A stretch of 64,000 bases of DNA from an uncultured Pelagibacteraceae bacterium (GTDB lineage: Bacteria; Pseudomonadota; Alphaproteobacteria; Pelagibacterales; Pelagibacteraceae), in contig CACBNI010000006.1 in NCBI GenBank assembly GCA_902540595.1, forward strand, positions 16,509-80,508. Direction: 5' to 3'. Each line of letters begins with the position of its first letter. Position 1 is the first letter of the stretch. The position numbers and the translations under genes are program-made. Below, piece after piece: positions 9,928 to 19,579 of this stretch. The notes under the pieces were generated by a model. The model worked only from the letters and a program-made list of their open reading frames with translations, made no database searches and was not told where the DNA came from.

Positions 9928-10386
9928 ATGGAATCATTAAAAAATTGGATGAGAGATACTGCTAATATTTTATTTGATGACAGCAAAAATGATCTTCGTG
10001 CCCTTCCTAAAACAGTTAGATTACAAATTCTTTTGGTCCTAAGTTTTATTTGGACTACTGTTTTTAGTTTGTATGTATTTTCATATACAACTTTTGCATT
10101 TGGCTGGGCTGGACTTTTTTTAGCTCACATTGGTTTAATATTTGCTGTATATATGACATTCAAACAATTCCACAGGGCAGAGGAAAGATCTGCTAGTGTT
10201 TTTCGAACAAAAAATTTTGATCCATTTAAAATAATGGTCATTGTTTTTGTAATTGTATTTATTTTTGTTTTTTCAAAAGGAATTGAGGTTTTAACAAGTC
10301 CAAACCCAAATTCTTACTCTATTCCTTATGATGGGCCTTCAAAATCAGTGTTTGAAAAATGGCTCCCATTTAGTAAAGATAAGTAA
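9928..10386 (+). CDS. hypothetical membrane protein
   Basis: Multiple hydrophobic segments, coupled to the downstream ORF. Confidence 0.6.
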   Translation: MESLKNWMRDTANILFDDSKNDLRALPKTVRLQILLVLSFIWTTVFSLYVFSYTTFAFGWAGLFLAHIGLIFAVYMTFKQFHRAEERSASVFRTKNFDPFKIMVIVFVIVFIFVFSKGIEVLTSPNPNSYSIPYDGPSKSVFEKWLPFSKDK

Positions 10387-10766
10387 TGGATAAGATAGCG
10401 AAAAACTTACAGTTAGGATTAATGTGCATTATTTTAATCAGCACTATTATTGCTGTTGGTATTGAAATTTCAAATATGTTTACAAATCAACTAGTTACAT
10501 TAGCTGATTTGCTTTTAATGTTTCTATATTTAGAGGTACTAGCGATGGTGAGAGTTTTTTGGAATCAACAATCTATAAGTATTACCTTACCACTTCTTAT
10601 TGCAATAACAGCTCTTGCTAGGTTTATTATTCTACAAGGCAAAGAAATGGATCCTACCGCTCTTGTCTATGAGGCAGTGGCTATACTGTTAATTGCTGGA
10701 GCAATTGTTGTTCTTAGATTAAGGCATAGTGACAAATTAGGTCTAAAGAAAAAAAAATCTAGGTAA
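10386..10766 (+). CDS. PsiE-like (phosphate-starvation-inducible E family) membrane protein
   Basis: LLLMFLYLEVLAMVRVFW... ALARFIIL pattern. Confidence 0.7.
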   Translation: MDKIAKNLQLGLMCIILISTIIAVGIEISNMFTNQLVTLADLLLMFLYLEVLAMVRVFWNQQSISITLPLLIAITALARFIILQGKEMDPTALVYEAVAILLIAGAIVVLRLRHSDKLGLKKKKSR

Positions 10767-10773
10767 TCTAAAT

Positions 10774-11913
10774 ATGTTATTTGAGGCTTCGAGGGCGAAA
10801 GCCATTGAAAAATTAAATCATTTTGTGGAAAATAATCTTTCTGAATATTCTAAGTTAAGAAATTTTGATTTTGGGTCAGAGAATAGATCTAATGTATCCT
10901 GTCTATCCCCTTACATCACACACGGGATAATAAGCGAAAAAGAAATCATAAATAAATCTCTTAATAAATTTTCTTTTGCAAAAAATGAAAAGTTTATCCA
11001 AGAGGTTTTGTGGCGTACTTATTGGAAAGGTTGGCTTGAACTAAGACCTAATGTTTGGGATGATTATTTAATAAAGTTAAAAAAAATAAAAGAAGAATTA
11101 AAGGATAATAAAGAATATTTAAATGCCATCGAAGGTAAAACAAATATTGAGTGTTTTAATGTATGGGTAAATGAGCTTAAAGAAAATAATTATCTTCATA
11201 ACCATACCAGAATGTGGTTTGCAAGTATTTGGATTTTTACTCTAGAGTTACCATGGCAACTAGGTGCTGAGTTTTTTATGCAACATCTGTATGATGGAGA
11301 TGCTGCATCGAACACCCTAGGATGGAGGTGGGTCGCTGGAATTCAAACACAAGGTAAGCATTATTTAGCAAGCGAGTGGAATATTAAAAAATTTACCAAT
11401 AATAGATTTCAAAATATAAAATTAAATGAAAACGCTCCTCCAAAAAACTCTGAAAGATCTTACTCGGTTATAAATCAAGAATTTAGCAACCCTCAAGACA
11501 TTAAGGAAAAAAATCTTATAATTTTTGAAAATAATCTCTCATTTGAAATCACTGACTTTAACAAAAATTTTTTTAAAAAAATTTATATAGTTTCTAATAA
11601 AAATGAAAATAGATCTATCAAGCTCAGTGAAAGATTAGTGAAATTTAAGTCTCTTTTAGTGGAAGACCAAAAGCAAAGGCTAAAAGATAAAAAAATTGAC
11701 TCTGAGGTAATTAATATTAATGAAATTAACAATATTGAAAATTGCTACGGATTGTATCCAGCTGTTGGAGAAAATTTAGATTATCTAAATTCTAATAATT
11801 TAAAGATAGAATTTTTATACAGAGATCTTGATCGAATTTCTTGGCAATACTGTAATAAAGGGTTCTTTAATTTTAAAAATTATATTCCAAAAATAATTTC
11901 AACTTTCAGCTAA
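10774..11913 (+). CDS. photolyase/cryptochrome FAD-binding domain protein lacking the N-terminal alpha/beta domain, with a C-terminal Rossmann-like region
   Basis: LHNHTRMWFASIWIF...QHLYDGDAASNTLGWRWVAGIQT FAD-domain motifs in the first ~215 residues; novel C-terminus. Confidence 0.8.
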   Translation: MLFEASRAKAIEKLNHFVENNLSEYSKLRNFDFGSENRSNVSCLSPYITHGIISEKEIINKSLNKFSFAKNEKFIQEVLWRTYWKGWLELRPNVWDDYLIKLKKIKEELKDNKEYLNAIEGKTNIECFNVWVNELKENNYLHNHTRMWFASIWIFTLELPWQLGAEFFMQHLYDGDAASNTLGWRWVAGIQTQGKHYLASEWNIKKFTNNRFQNIKLNENAPPKNSERSYSVINQEFSNPQDIKEKNLIIFENNLSFEITDFNKNFFKKIYIVSNKNENRSIKLSERLVKFKSLLVEDQKQRLKDKKIDSEVININEINNIENCYGLYPAVGENLDYLNSNNLKIEFLYRDLDRISWQYCNKGFFNFKNYIPKIISTFS

Positions 11914-12134
11914 TACCATCTAATCATTCCAATGATTCCTGCAGTTGCATAGAAAAATTGTAAAAATAAAATACCTTTATGACCTCCTCTATAAGCCCAA
12001 ATTCCAATTAAAATTGCTGATAAAAGCAACAAGCAAAAACCAAAGAACTCTATTCCAATATTTGATGCAACAAACAAAGAATACAATATTGCGGTTATAA
12101 CCCCTGCCCATTCAAAAAATTTGTTGTTCATAAA
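11910..12134 (-). CDS. small hypothetical membrane protein (likely start MNNKFFEWAG)
   Basis: ORF 11910..12152; internal ATG overlaps the upstream small ORF. Confidence 0.55.
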   Translation of the reverse strand, partial: FMNNKFFEWAGVITAILYSLFVASNIGIEFFGFCLLLLSAILIGIWAYRGGHKGILFLQFFYATAGIIGMIRWY

Positions 12135-12216
12135 AGTTTTTATAATTATCACAAAGTGTTTTAGAATAATAATTTATATCTTTGATATAATTTGGGTCTT
12201 CAATTTTTACATTCAT
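12112..12216 (-). CDS. possible small protein (34 aa)
   Basis: MNVKIEDPNYIKDINYYSKTLCDNYKNFYEQQIF; starts 3 nt after the upstream gene stop and overlaps the next gene; not in ORF track. Confidence 0.45.
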   Translation of the reverse strand: MNVKIEDPNYIKDINYYSKTLCDNYKNFYEQQIF

Positions 12217-12219
12217 CAC

Positions 12220-12636
12220 TTAACCAATCAAATAGAAGATAACAAGATATCTACTTACTTTTCCAATTGCTACTAAAACAATAAAATCTAAAAATTTAAC
12301 TCTCAATAAACCTGCAATTAAAGTTAACGGATCACCTAAAACAGGGACCCAAGCAAATAATAAAGACCATTTGCCAAACTTTCTAAACCATTTTGATGAT
12401 TTTTCTATTTGTGTTTCTTGAAATGGAAACCATTTTTTTGAACTAAGATTTCTTGAGTAAAATCCTAAAGCCCAATTAACAACAGATCCTAAAACATTTC
12501 CAAAGCTTGCAACGATTAACAATAATAAATTGTCATAATTTGATGTTACAATTAACCCTGCCAATGTAAGTTCGGAAGAAAATGGTAAAATAGTTGCTGC
12601 TAAAAAAGATATTACGAATAACGATAAGTAGATCAC
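12220..12636 (-). CDS. YqaA/DedA-type (SNARE-associated) membrane protein, GTG start
   Basis: [38 protein letters not shown] motifs. Confidence 0.75.
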   Translation of the reverse strand: MIYLSLFVISFLAATILPFSSELTLAGLIVTSNYDNLLLLIVASFGNVLGSVVNWALGFYSRNLSSKKWFPFQETQIEKSSKWFRKFGKWSLLFAWVPVLGDPLTLIAGLLRVKFLDFIVLVAIGKVSRYLVIFYLIG

Positions 12637-12755
12637 TTAGAGCACTTTTTTGAACAATACTTTACCTTATGCCAATTAAGCCTCCATTTTTTTCGCCATG
12701 TAAAAGGTCTTTTGCAAACAGGACAAGTTTTAGACGGCAAATTTTCTTTTTTCAT
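12633..12755 (-). CDS. DUF2256-like zinc-ribbon protein (40 aa)
   Basis: [40 protein letters not shown]; CPxC...CSKKC; overlaps the photolyase stop and the downstream GTG; not in ORF track. Confidence 0.8.
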   Translation of the reverse strand: MKKENLPSKTCPVCKRPFTWRKKWRLNWHKVKYCSKKCSK

Positions 12756-14245
12756 TAAATAGTATTTTGTCTAATAAATTTATCAGCCTCTGAAAGAATT
12801 AGTTTTTTTCTTTCATCTTTCATTTTATCAAAGATACGAACCATCATTGATAAACGAGGATTTTTCAAAAAAAATTTTCTATTTCTATCTATAAATCTCC
12901 AATAAAGTCCGTCCATAGTATTACACCACTCTCCTTTTTTAAAATCCATCATTTTCATAAAATATGCGGATCCACATATATAAGGTTTGGTTGCAAAAAT
13001 ACCTCCATCGCTAAACAGTCCCATTCCATAAACGTTTGGAACCATCACCCAGTCAGATGAATCGACAAACATTTCCATAAACCATTTATAAACAATGGTA
13101 GGCTTAATCTCACACAAGTTCATAATATTAGATAAGATCATTAATCTTTCGATATGATGTGACCAACCATAATCGACTGCATTCTTAATTGCATAGTCTA
13201 ATGGTGGAAGGCCAGTATTTCCTTCGTACCAAGAGTTTTTCATTTTTCTATTTTGTTTAAAGAAATTTCTAGTTTCCATTTCTTTAGAATAACCCTGATA
13301 AATACCTCTCATAAACTCCCTCCAACCAATTACCTGACGGATATAACCTTCCAAAGAATTCATTCTTATTTTATTTTTTTTATGAAAATCTAAAACTTTG
13401 TGAATTATTAATTCAGGTGTTATTAGCCCAAGGTTAATATATGGACTTAAAGCACTGTGAAAAAGAATGTTATCTTTTTGATCTACAGCATCCTCATAGT
13501 CACCAAATAAGTTTGATTTTTCTTTAATAAAAAAATTTAAAAGTTTGACTACATCATCATATTCTGTTGCAAACCAAAAATGATCTGTGCTACCTGGATG
13601 GTCTTTAAACAATTTTTCAATAATAGGTTTCAATTTTTTTGTGTGACTTGTTTCATTAATTTTGGGCAATTTTGGTATAGAAATATCTTTAGGTAATTTA
13701 TTTCTATTATCTTCATCAAAGCTCCACTTATCACCAATTGGATTGCCATCTGGTCCCATTAGTATTCCTGATTTTTTTCTTACCTCTTTGTAAAAAGTTG
13801 CCATAAATGGTTTTTTTGAGTTTCCTAAATATTTTTTAAATTCTTCACGAGAATTAAGAAACATTGGTGTTTGAATGATATTCCATTCAATCTTCTCTTT
13901 TTTAAAAAATAAAGAAATCTTTTGTTCAAAAGGTTTATCTTCTATCTCGAAGCTAGATACTGCCTTGATTTTTTTTTGGGCAATGATTTTTTTTAATTTT
14001 TTTAAATAATCTTCACTAAATTCTTTGTCTTCAATTTTTGAATATTCTAATTTAAATTTATTTTTCTTAAGACTATCTGCGTAGGATCGCATAGAAGATA
14101 AAAACAAAAGAATTTTTTGCTTATGGTGTTTTTCATAGGTACATAAACCTTTATCTTCTGCCATAAAGAAAGTATGGTCTTTTTTGAAGCGGTCGATGTA
14201 TTTTGTTGGAAATAATTGATTACCAAGTATAAAAAATAACTTCAT
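12755..14245 (-). CDS. cryptochrome/photolyase family protein (PhrB/CryB FeS-BCP-like)
   Basis: LGNQLF N-terminus; [59 protein letters not shown]. Confidence 0.92.
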   Translation of the reverse strand: MKLFFILGNQLFPTKYIDRFKKDHTFFMAEDKGLCTYEKHHKQKILLFLSSMRSYADSLKKNKFKLEYSKIEDKEFSEDYLKKLKKIIAQKKIKAVSSFEIEDKPFEQKISLFFKKEKIEWNIIQTPMFLNSREEFKKYLGNSKKPFMATFYKEVRKKSGILMGPDGNPIGDKWSFDEDNRNKLPKDISIPKLPKINETSHTKKLKPIIEKLFKDHPGSTDHFWFATEYDDVVKLLNFFIKEKSNLFGDYEDAVDQKDNILFHSALSPYINLGLITPELIIHKVLDFHKKNKIRMNSLEGYIRQVIGWREFMRGIYQGYSKEMETRNFFKQNRKMKNSWYEGNTGLPPLDYAIKNAVDYGWSHHIERLMILSNIMNLCEIKPTIVYKWFMEMFVDSSDWVMVPNVYGMGLFSDGGIFATKPYICGSAYFMKMMDFKKGEWCNTMDGLYWRFIDRNRKFFLKNPRLSMMVRIFDKMKDERKKLILSEADKFIRQNTI

Positions 14246-14272
14246 GGTTAAATATAACTAATAAAATTTTTT

Positions 14273-14983
14273 ATGTCAGAAAAATATCTTATTTTTGGTG
14301 CGACAGGATCTATTGGCTCTAGTCTTGCTGAACAATTAAAAAGCTCTGGTTATGATATTCATTTAGTTGCCAGGAACGAAAGTGAAGTAAGCGCTTTAGC
14401 TGATAAGCTAGGATGTCCATTCACACTTGCAGATGTTTTAGAGGAAGGATTTATAGAAAAAGTTAAAACCGATGTACCAGAAATAAAAGGTATTGCTTAT
14501 TGTGTTGGTTCTATTGATTTAAAACCATTACGAATGGTGAAAGAGGAAGATTTCAATAAATGTATGAAGCTAAATTTATATTCAGCAGTTGAGGCTATCC
14601 AGGGTTATCAAGAGAGTTTGAAAAAAAATAAAGGCTCAATTGTTTTATTTTCAACTGTTGCTGCACAGAGGGGTTTTACTAACCACGCAATCATCGCATC
14701 TGCAAAAGCAGCTGTTGAAGGTTTAACTGTTTCTCTTGCTGCTGAATTTGCTCCAAATATCAGAGTAAATTGTGTTGCTCCAAGTCTTACCAAATCTAAA
14801 ATTGCAGAACCAATGCTAAAAAATACAGCTATTGCAGAAGGAATAGCAAAGGCTCACCCTCTTAAAAGATTAGGAGAAGGAAAAGACTCTGCATCACTTG
14901 CAAAATTTTTAATTACAGAAGATAGTTCCTGGGTTACCGGTCAGATAATTGCAGTTGATGGTGGTAGATCTAAACTTTCATAA
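14273..14983 (+). CDS. SDR-family short-chain dehydrogenase
   Basis: FGATGSIGSSLA; AKAAVEGLTVSLAAEFAPNIRVNCVAPS. Confidence 0.92.
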   Translation: MSEKYLIFGATGSIGSSLAEQLKSSGYDIHLVARNESEVSALADKLGCPFTLADVLEEGFIEKVKTDVPEIKGIAYCVGSIDLKPLRMVKEEDFNKCMKLNLYSAVEAIQGYQESLKKNKGSIVLFSTVAAQRGFTNHAIIASAKAAVEGLTVSLAAEFAPNIRVNCVAPSLTKSKIAEPMLKNTAIAEGIAKAHPLKRLGEGKDSASLAKFLITEDSSWVTGQIIAVDGGRSKLS

Positions 14984-16049
14984 AGTGATTAGATATTTTT
15001 TATATATAATTTTTTTTACTTTTATTAGTTCAAATAGTTTTTCGAATGATTTTAATTTTAAAAAAATTGCAGATCTCGATGATCCTTGGGGGTCATCTTT
15101 TATAAATAAAGATGAGCTATTAGTTACTGAAAAAAGTGGAAAAATTAAAATTATAAATATTCTTTCAAAAGAAATTTTCGAGGTTAAACATAATTTAGAT
15201 TTTTTAGTAGTTGGTCAAGGTGGGTTGCTAGATATTATTTATCAAGGCAATACGGTTTGGATTTCATACTCAGAAAATAGATCAAACTGGAAAACAAGTA
15301 CTTCAATCGCAAAGGCAATGTTTGATAAAAGAGAGTTAAAATTTGAAAATATCTTTCAGGCGAATCCTCCAATTGACTCGGGTTATCATTTTGGATCAAG
15401 ACTGGCTATTAAAGACAATTATTTATTTGCATCTGCTGGTGAAAGAGGACAAGGTATGATTGCACAAGATCCATCTCAACATCCTGGAAGTATTATTAGA
15501 ATTCATCTAGATGGAAGTATTCCAAAAGATAATCCTAAGTTTGAAGGAAAATCAGATTGGCTCCCAGAAATATATCAAATAGGTATTAGAAACCCTCAAG
15601 GTTTAGCCCTATCTCCTTTTGATGGAAAAATTTATATGAGTAATCACGGCGCTAAAGGAGGCGACTGGTTTGGCGAGGCAAAAAAAGGTGAAAACTATGG
15701 ATGGAAAATTTTAGGTTGGGGTGGAACAAATTATTCAGGCAGCAAAATTGGACCAAAATGGAAGCCTGGGTTTACAAAAGCTATTAAATACTGGGTTCCT
15801 TCAATTGCAACTAGTGCCATCACAATTTACAAGGGCTCAGAATTTAAAGAATGGAATGGTCTCGCTTTGGTAACTTCTTTAAAAGATAAATCCCTTAGAG
15901 CTCTTGATTTTAGTGACCTATCAAATGTTAAAGAAAGTCTAATTTTTAAAAATAAAATTGGGAGGCTAAGAGATATCCAGGTTCATCCTGAAAATGGTAA
16001 AATTTATTTTTTAGCGAATGATAGTTTGTGGTTAATGGAAAAAAATTAA
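14949..16049 (+). CDS. PQQ-dependent sugar (glucose/sorbosone-type) dehydrogenase, secreted (true start probably internal)
   Basis: HFGSRLAI...; IGIRNPQGLALSPFDGKIYMSNHGAKGGD. Confidence 0.88.
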   Translation: MQLMVVDLNFHKVIRYFLYIIFFTFISSNSFSNDFNFKKIADLDDPWGSSFINKDELLVTEKSGKIKIINILSKEIFEVKHNLDFLVVGQGGLLDIIYQGNTVWISYSENRSNWKTSTSIAKAMFDKRELKFENIFQANPPIDSGYHFGSRLAIKDNYLFASAGERGQGMIAQDPSQHPGSIIRIHLDGSIPKDNPKFEGKSDWLPEIYQIGIRNPQGLALSPFDGKIYMSNHGAKGGDWFGEAKKGENYGWKILGWGGTNYSGSKIGPKWKPGFTKAIKYWVPSIATSAITIYKGSEFKEWNGLALVTSLKDKSLRALDFSDLSNVKESLIFKNKIGRLRDIQVHPENGKIYFLANDSLWLMEKN

Positions 16050-16837
16050 AGAATTGTTATTCTGTGCATAATTCTATTACCTTTAAAGGGTGTTGCTTGA
16101 TGCAACATGGATCTGTTATCCCAAATAGCTAATTGATTTTTTTCCCATTCCAGTGAATGTTGAAATTTTTTTTTAATTTGGTGTTTGAATAATTTTTTTT
16201 TTAAATCAACTTCATTTTTAATTTTTGGCTGAAATCCAACTAAATGACCTGGGCTAGAATAGATTGAATAATTTGAACTTATTTTTCTTATAATTTTATG
16301 AGTAGATTTTAATTCTTTTATTTTTTTCCCTTTCTCTTTTACTCTCTCTTTTGTGGTAATTGAAATTGGACCCTCAGAGGAATAAACCCCTTTTAAACTT
16401 GATAATTTTCGTTTCATAGGTTCAGTTAGATTTTTAAAAGCATGATATTGTGAACAAAACTCTGTATTTGCTTTTCCTTTTTTGGGAACTAATTTTGATA
16501 GCAACATAGTAAATCTTGGTGGTTTTTTTGTATAAATAGAATCTGTGTGAAACTGTTCACCAAAACTTGGTCCTTTATCGCTTTCTTTTCTTTGAACAAC
16601 AGTTATCTGAGGATATTTTTTGTTTAATCCTTTTAATCTTGGATAATCTGCAAGTTTTCCAAAATTTTTAGCAAACTCAACATAATGTTTAGGGGAAAGA
16701 TTTTGTCTTCTAAAAAAAATCATTCCATATTTATTTAGAGCATTAATAATGATTTTGAAATTTTCTTTTGAAAGTTTTTGAAGATCAGTGTCAATCTCAG
16801 CCCCAATATTATTTTTATTGGGAATAATTTTTATCAT
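16046..16837 (-). CDS. TauD/TfdA family Fe(II)/2-oxoglutarate dioxygenase
   Basis: EQFHTDSIYTKKPPRFTMLLS; LAIWDNRSMLHQATPF. Confidence 0.88.
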   Translation of the reverse strand: MIKIIPNKNNIGAEIDTDLQKLSKENFKIIINALNKYGMIFFRRQNLSPKHYVEFAKNFGKLADYPRLKGLNKKYPQITVVQRKESDKGPSFGEQFHTDSIYTKKPPRFTMLLSKLVPKKGKANTEFCSQYHAFKNLTEPMKRKLSSLKGVYSSEGPISITTKERVKEKGKKIKELKSTHKIIRKISSNYSIYSSPGHLVGFQPKIKNEVDLKKKLFKHQIKKKFQHSLEWEKNQLAIWDNRSMLHQATPFKGNRIMHRITIL

Positions 16838-16838
16838 C

Positions 16839-17105
16839 TTAAGAATTTAGTAATTTGTTTTTTGCTTTCTCAAACTCTTCTTGGGTTAGCACTCCACTTT
16901 CACGCAAACTATTTAATTTTGCTAACTCATCACTTAATGAACTATTGTCGGTTGAAATGGTTGATTTAGTCTCCGCTTCGATCTCTTCTTTTTCTGCTCT
17001 ATTGGCTTCTTTAGCATTAAATCCGTTCATTATTGCCATACCACCTAAATATAGTACATAAGCCATAATTGGTATTACTAAGCCAAAAAAAATTATTTTT
17101 TCCAT
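16839..17105 (-). CDS. SHOCT-domain small membrane protein
   Basis: LAKLNSLRESGVLTQEEFEKAKNKLL C-terminal SHOCT motif. Confidence 0.75.
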   Translation of the reverse strand: MEKIIFFGLVIPIMAYVLYLGGMAIMNGFNAKEANRAEKEEIEAETKSTISTDNSSLSDELAKLNSLRESGVLTQEEFEKAKNKLLNS

Positions 17106-17108
17106 AAA

Positions 17109-17312
17109 CTAATCTTCGTCTTCCTCTCTCCATTTTTTTTCGTACAGTAAGTAAGCTGCATAAACTACTGAAACTGTACCTACAATCATTCCATAATCAA
17201 AACCTGTTTGCTGGTCGTGAAGGTACCAACCCAGTTGAGTAGCTCCAATTGTTGGAAAAGTTAGTAAAAGAAAAATTATGGCAATCCTGTATGGATACTT
17301 TGGTTTTTTCAT
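17109..17312 (-). CDS. small hypothetical membrane protein
   Basis: Two hydrophobic segments; packed between neighbours. Confidence 0.55.
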   Translation of the reverse strand: MKKPKYPYRIAIIFLLLTFPTIGATQLGWYLHDQQTGFDYGMIVGTVSVVYAAYLLYEKKWREEDED

Positions 17313-17349
17313 ATCTTAGATTAACAGAATAAATTGTGAGATTTAATTG

Positions 17350-18195
17350 CTAAATTTGCGTTCTTTTGAAACACTCTATGGTATTTTTCAATAAACAAGC
17401 GATTGTCATTGGGCCTACACCACCTGGAACCGGCGTTAAAGCTTTTGCATTTTTAGAAACTTCATCAAAATCCACATCCCCAACAATTCCTTTGTCAGTT
17501 TTATTAATACCAACATCAATAACAATAGTATCTTTTTTAACCCAATCGCCTTTAACAAGTTCTGGAATTCCAACTGCTGCAACTATTATATCTGCTTCTA
17601 AACATTCAGCTTTTAAATCTTTAGTTTTTGAATGAGTAATTGTTACTGTGCAATTTTCTTTTAAGAGAAGTTGGGTCATTGGCTTTCCATTTAAATTTGA
17701 TCTTCCAACTATTACTGCTTTTTTTCCATTTAAATTAGGTTCAACTTTTTTGATCAATAAATAGCAACCCAAAGGAGTACATGGTACTGAACTTTCATAT
17801 CCAGAAGAAAGATTTCCAACATTCGTTGGATGAAAACCATCAACATCTTTTGAGGGTAAAATTGTTTCAATTACTTTTTGTTTATCAATATGTTTTGGAA
17901 GTGGCAGTTGAACTAGAATTCCTGAAACTGTCTCATCCTTATTTAATTCTTTAATTTTTTCTAATACTGTTTTTTCCTCGACTGAATCTGGATATTTAAT
18001 AACTTCAGATTTTAAACCTACTTCATTAGCTGATTTTTCTTTGTTACGTACATAAATTTGGCTTGGAGTTAAATCACCTATAAGAATGACTGTTAAGCCA
18101 GGTACTTTATTGTATTTTGCTTTTAATCCTGTGACTTCATGCTTAAGCTCTTGTCTTAATTCTGCAGCAGCTTTCTTCCCATCTATTAAAATCAT
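17350..18195 (-). CDS. folD: bifunctional methylenetetrahydrofolate dehydrogenase/cyclohydrolase
   Basis: GILVQLPLPKHI; VIVGRSNLNGKPMTQLLL; TPVPGGVGPMT. Confidence 0.97.
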   Translation of the reverse strand: MILIDGKKAAAELRQELKHEVTGLKAKYNKVPGLTVILIGDLTPSQIYVRNKEKSANEVGLKSEVIKYPDSVEEKTVLEKIKELNKDETVSGILVQLPLPKHIDKQKVIETILPSKDVDGFHPTNVGNLSSGYESSVPCTPLGCYLLIKKVEPNLNGKKAVIVGRSNLNGKPMTQLLLKENCTVTITHSKTKDLKAECLEADIIVAAVGIPELVKGDWVKKDTIVIDVGINKTDKGIVGDVDFDEVSKNAKALTPVPGGVGPMTIACLLKNTIECFKRTQI

Positions 18196-18204
18196 TTTAT
18201 CTTT

Positions 18205-18495
18205 CTAAAAAATCATTGGCGCGATGTAGAGCTTCATACACATTTCAATAAACCAAATCAATAGTAGAAGAATTACGGGAGATATGTCTAAAGATCCTAA
18301 ATTAGGTATAAAACGTCTGATTTTGTTTAAAATTGGATCTGTAAGTCTGTAGGTTAATTCTAAAAGAGAATAAACAAATCTGTTTTGGGTATTTAAAACG
18401 TTAAAGGCAATTAACCAACTTACAACTACATTTGCTATTACAACATATGAGTAAAGTTTTAGAATTTGTAAAACTAAATAAAAAATTGCTATCAT
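18205..18495 (-). CDS. YggT family membrane protein
   Basis: TDPILNKIRRFIPNLGSLDISPVILLLLI. Confidence 0.88.
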   Translation of the reverse strand: MIAIFYLVLQILKLYSYVVIANVVVSWLIAFNVLNTQNRFVYSLLELTYRLTDPILNKIRRFIPNLGSLDISPVILLLLIWFIEMCMKLYIAPMIF

Positions 18496-19577
18496 TTTTT
18501 TTCGACATAAATCGACTGACTTGGGAAAGCAAAAGAAGCACCATTTTTCTCAACTATCTGTTTAATTTCAATTGCTAATCTCTCTTTCACTTCTAGAGAA
18601 TTACTCCAACTATTAGAGTTCGTAAAACACCTCACCAGCAAATCAATAGAACTATCTGAAAATTTTTCTATTCTAACAGCAACTCCTGTTGCTTGGTTAA
18701 AGTCTTCACTTTTATTTATATATTCTTCTATCTCGTCTCTTACTTTTTTTAATTGCTCAATTGTAGAGTCATACTGAAGAGTAATAATCCACCTCACTCT
18801 CCAATTTGAAGTTTCACTTACGTTTATGACTGCATTTTCTGCGAACTGAAAGTTTGGAATAATTGCTAGAGACTTATCAAACTTTCTAATTGTTGTTGAC
18901 CTAAAGCCAATTTTTTCAACTATCCCTTCTATTATTCCATCAACTGCTATCCAATCTCCAATTTTAAATCTTTTTTCAACTAATACTAAAATTCCTGAAA
19001 TTAAATTTTTAAATAAATCTTGTGCACCTAGAGCCACTGCAACACCAAACAAACCAAGACCTGCAATAATTGGGCCAATTTTAATTCCCCATAACTCAAG
19101 AACTGCAGCTAAACCAAGTATAAAAATTAATACTTTTAAGGACTTTATTATCCATCCAATGAGTTCTCTTGTTAAAAGTTTATCTAGTCCACTTAATATA
19201 TAAGATACAGGTTCGATTATTTGATGAATAACCCAAAATATTAAAATAGTTATCAATGTTCTATTAATAGTATCTACTACATCTCTACCTTCTGCGGAAA
19301 AAGTCATGTAATAGCTTGCAATAAAAAAACCTAAAACGATTGGTAAAAATCTTGCCGGGCCTTCTAAAGCGCGAACAAAAGTATCGTCCAATTTGTTTGT
19401 GGTTCTTTTAGAAATAATTTCTAATTTTTTAATAACTAATTTACTGATCAGGCCCCTAAAAATGAGAAAAACTAAAAAAATAGCAATACCAATTACGATT
19501 TGAAAAATATCAACTCCAAGAATACCCTTATTCCAAACTGATAAAAATATATCAGAAAAATTATTTATTATGTCCAT
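18492..19577 (-). CDS. MscS-family mechanosensitive ion channel
   Basis: GLFGVAVALGAQDLFKNLISGILVLVEKRFKIGDWI. Confidence 0.93.
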   Translation of the reverse strand: MDIINNFSDIFLSVWNKGILGVDIFQIVIGIAIFLVFLIFRGLISKLVIKKLEIISKRTTNKLDDTFVRALEGPARFLPIVLGFFIASYYMTFSAEGRDVVDTINRTLITILIFWVIHQIIEPVSYILSGLDKLLTRELIGWIIKSLKVLIFILGLAAVLELWGIKIGPIIAGLGLFGVAVALGAQDLFKNLISGILVLVEKRFKIGDWIAVDGIIEGIVEKIGFRSTTIRKFDKSLAIIPNFQFAENAVINVSETSNWRVRWIITLQYDSTIEQLKKVRDEIEEYINKSEDFNQATGVAVRIEKFSDSSIDLLVRCFTNSNSWSNSLEVKERLAIEIKQIVEKNGASFAFPSQSIYVEKK

Positions 19578-19579
19578 GG

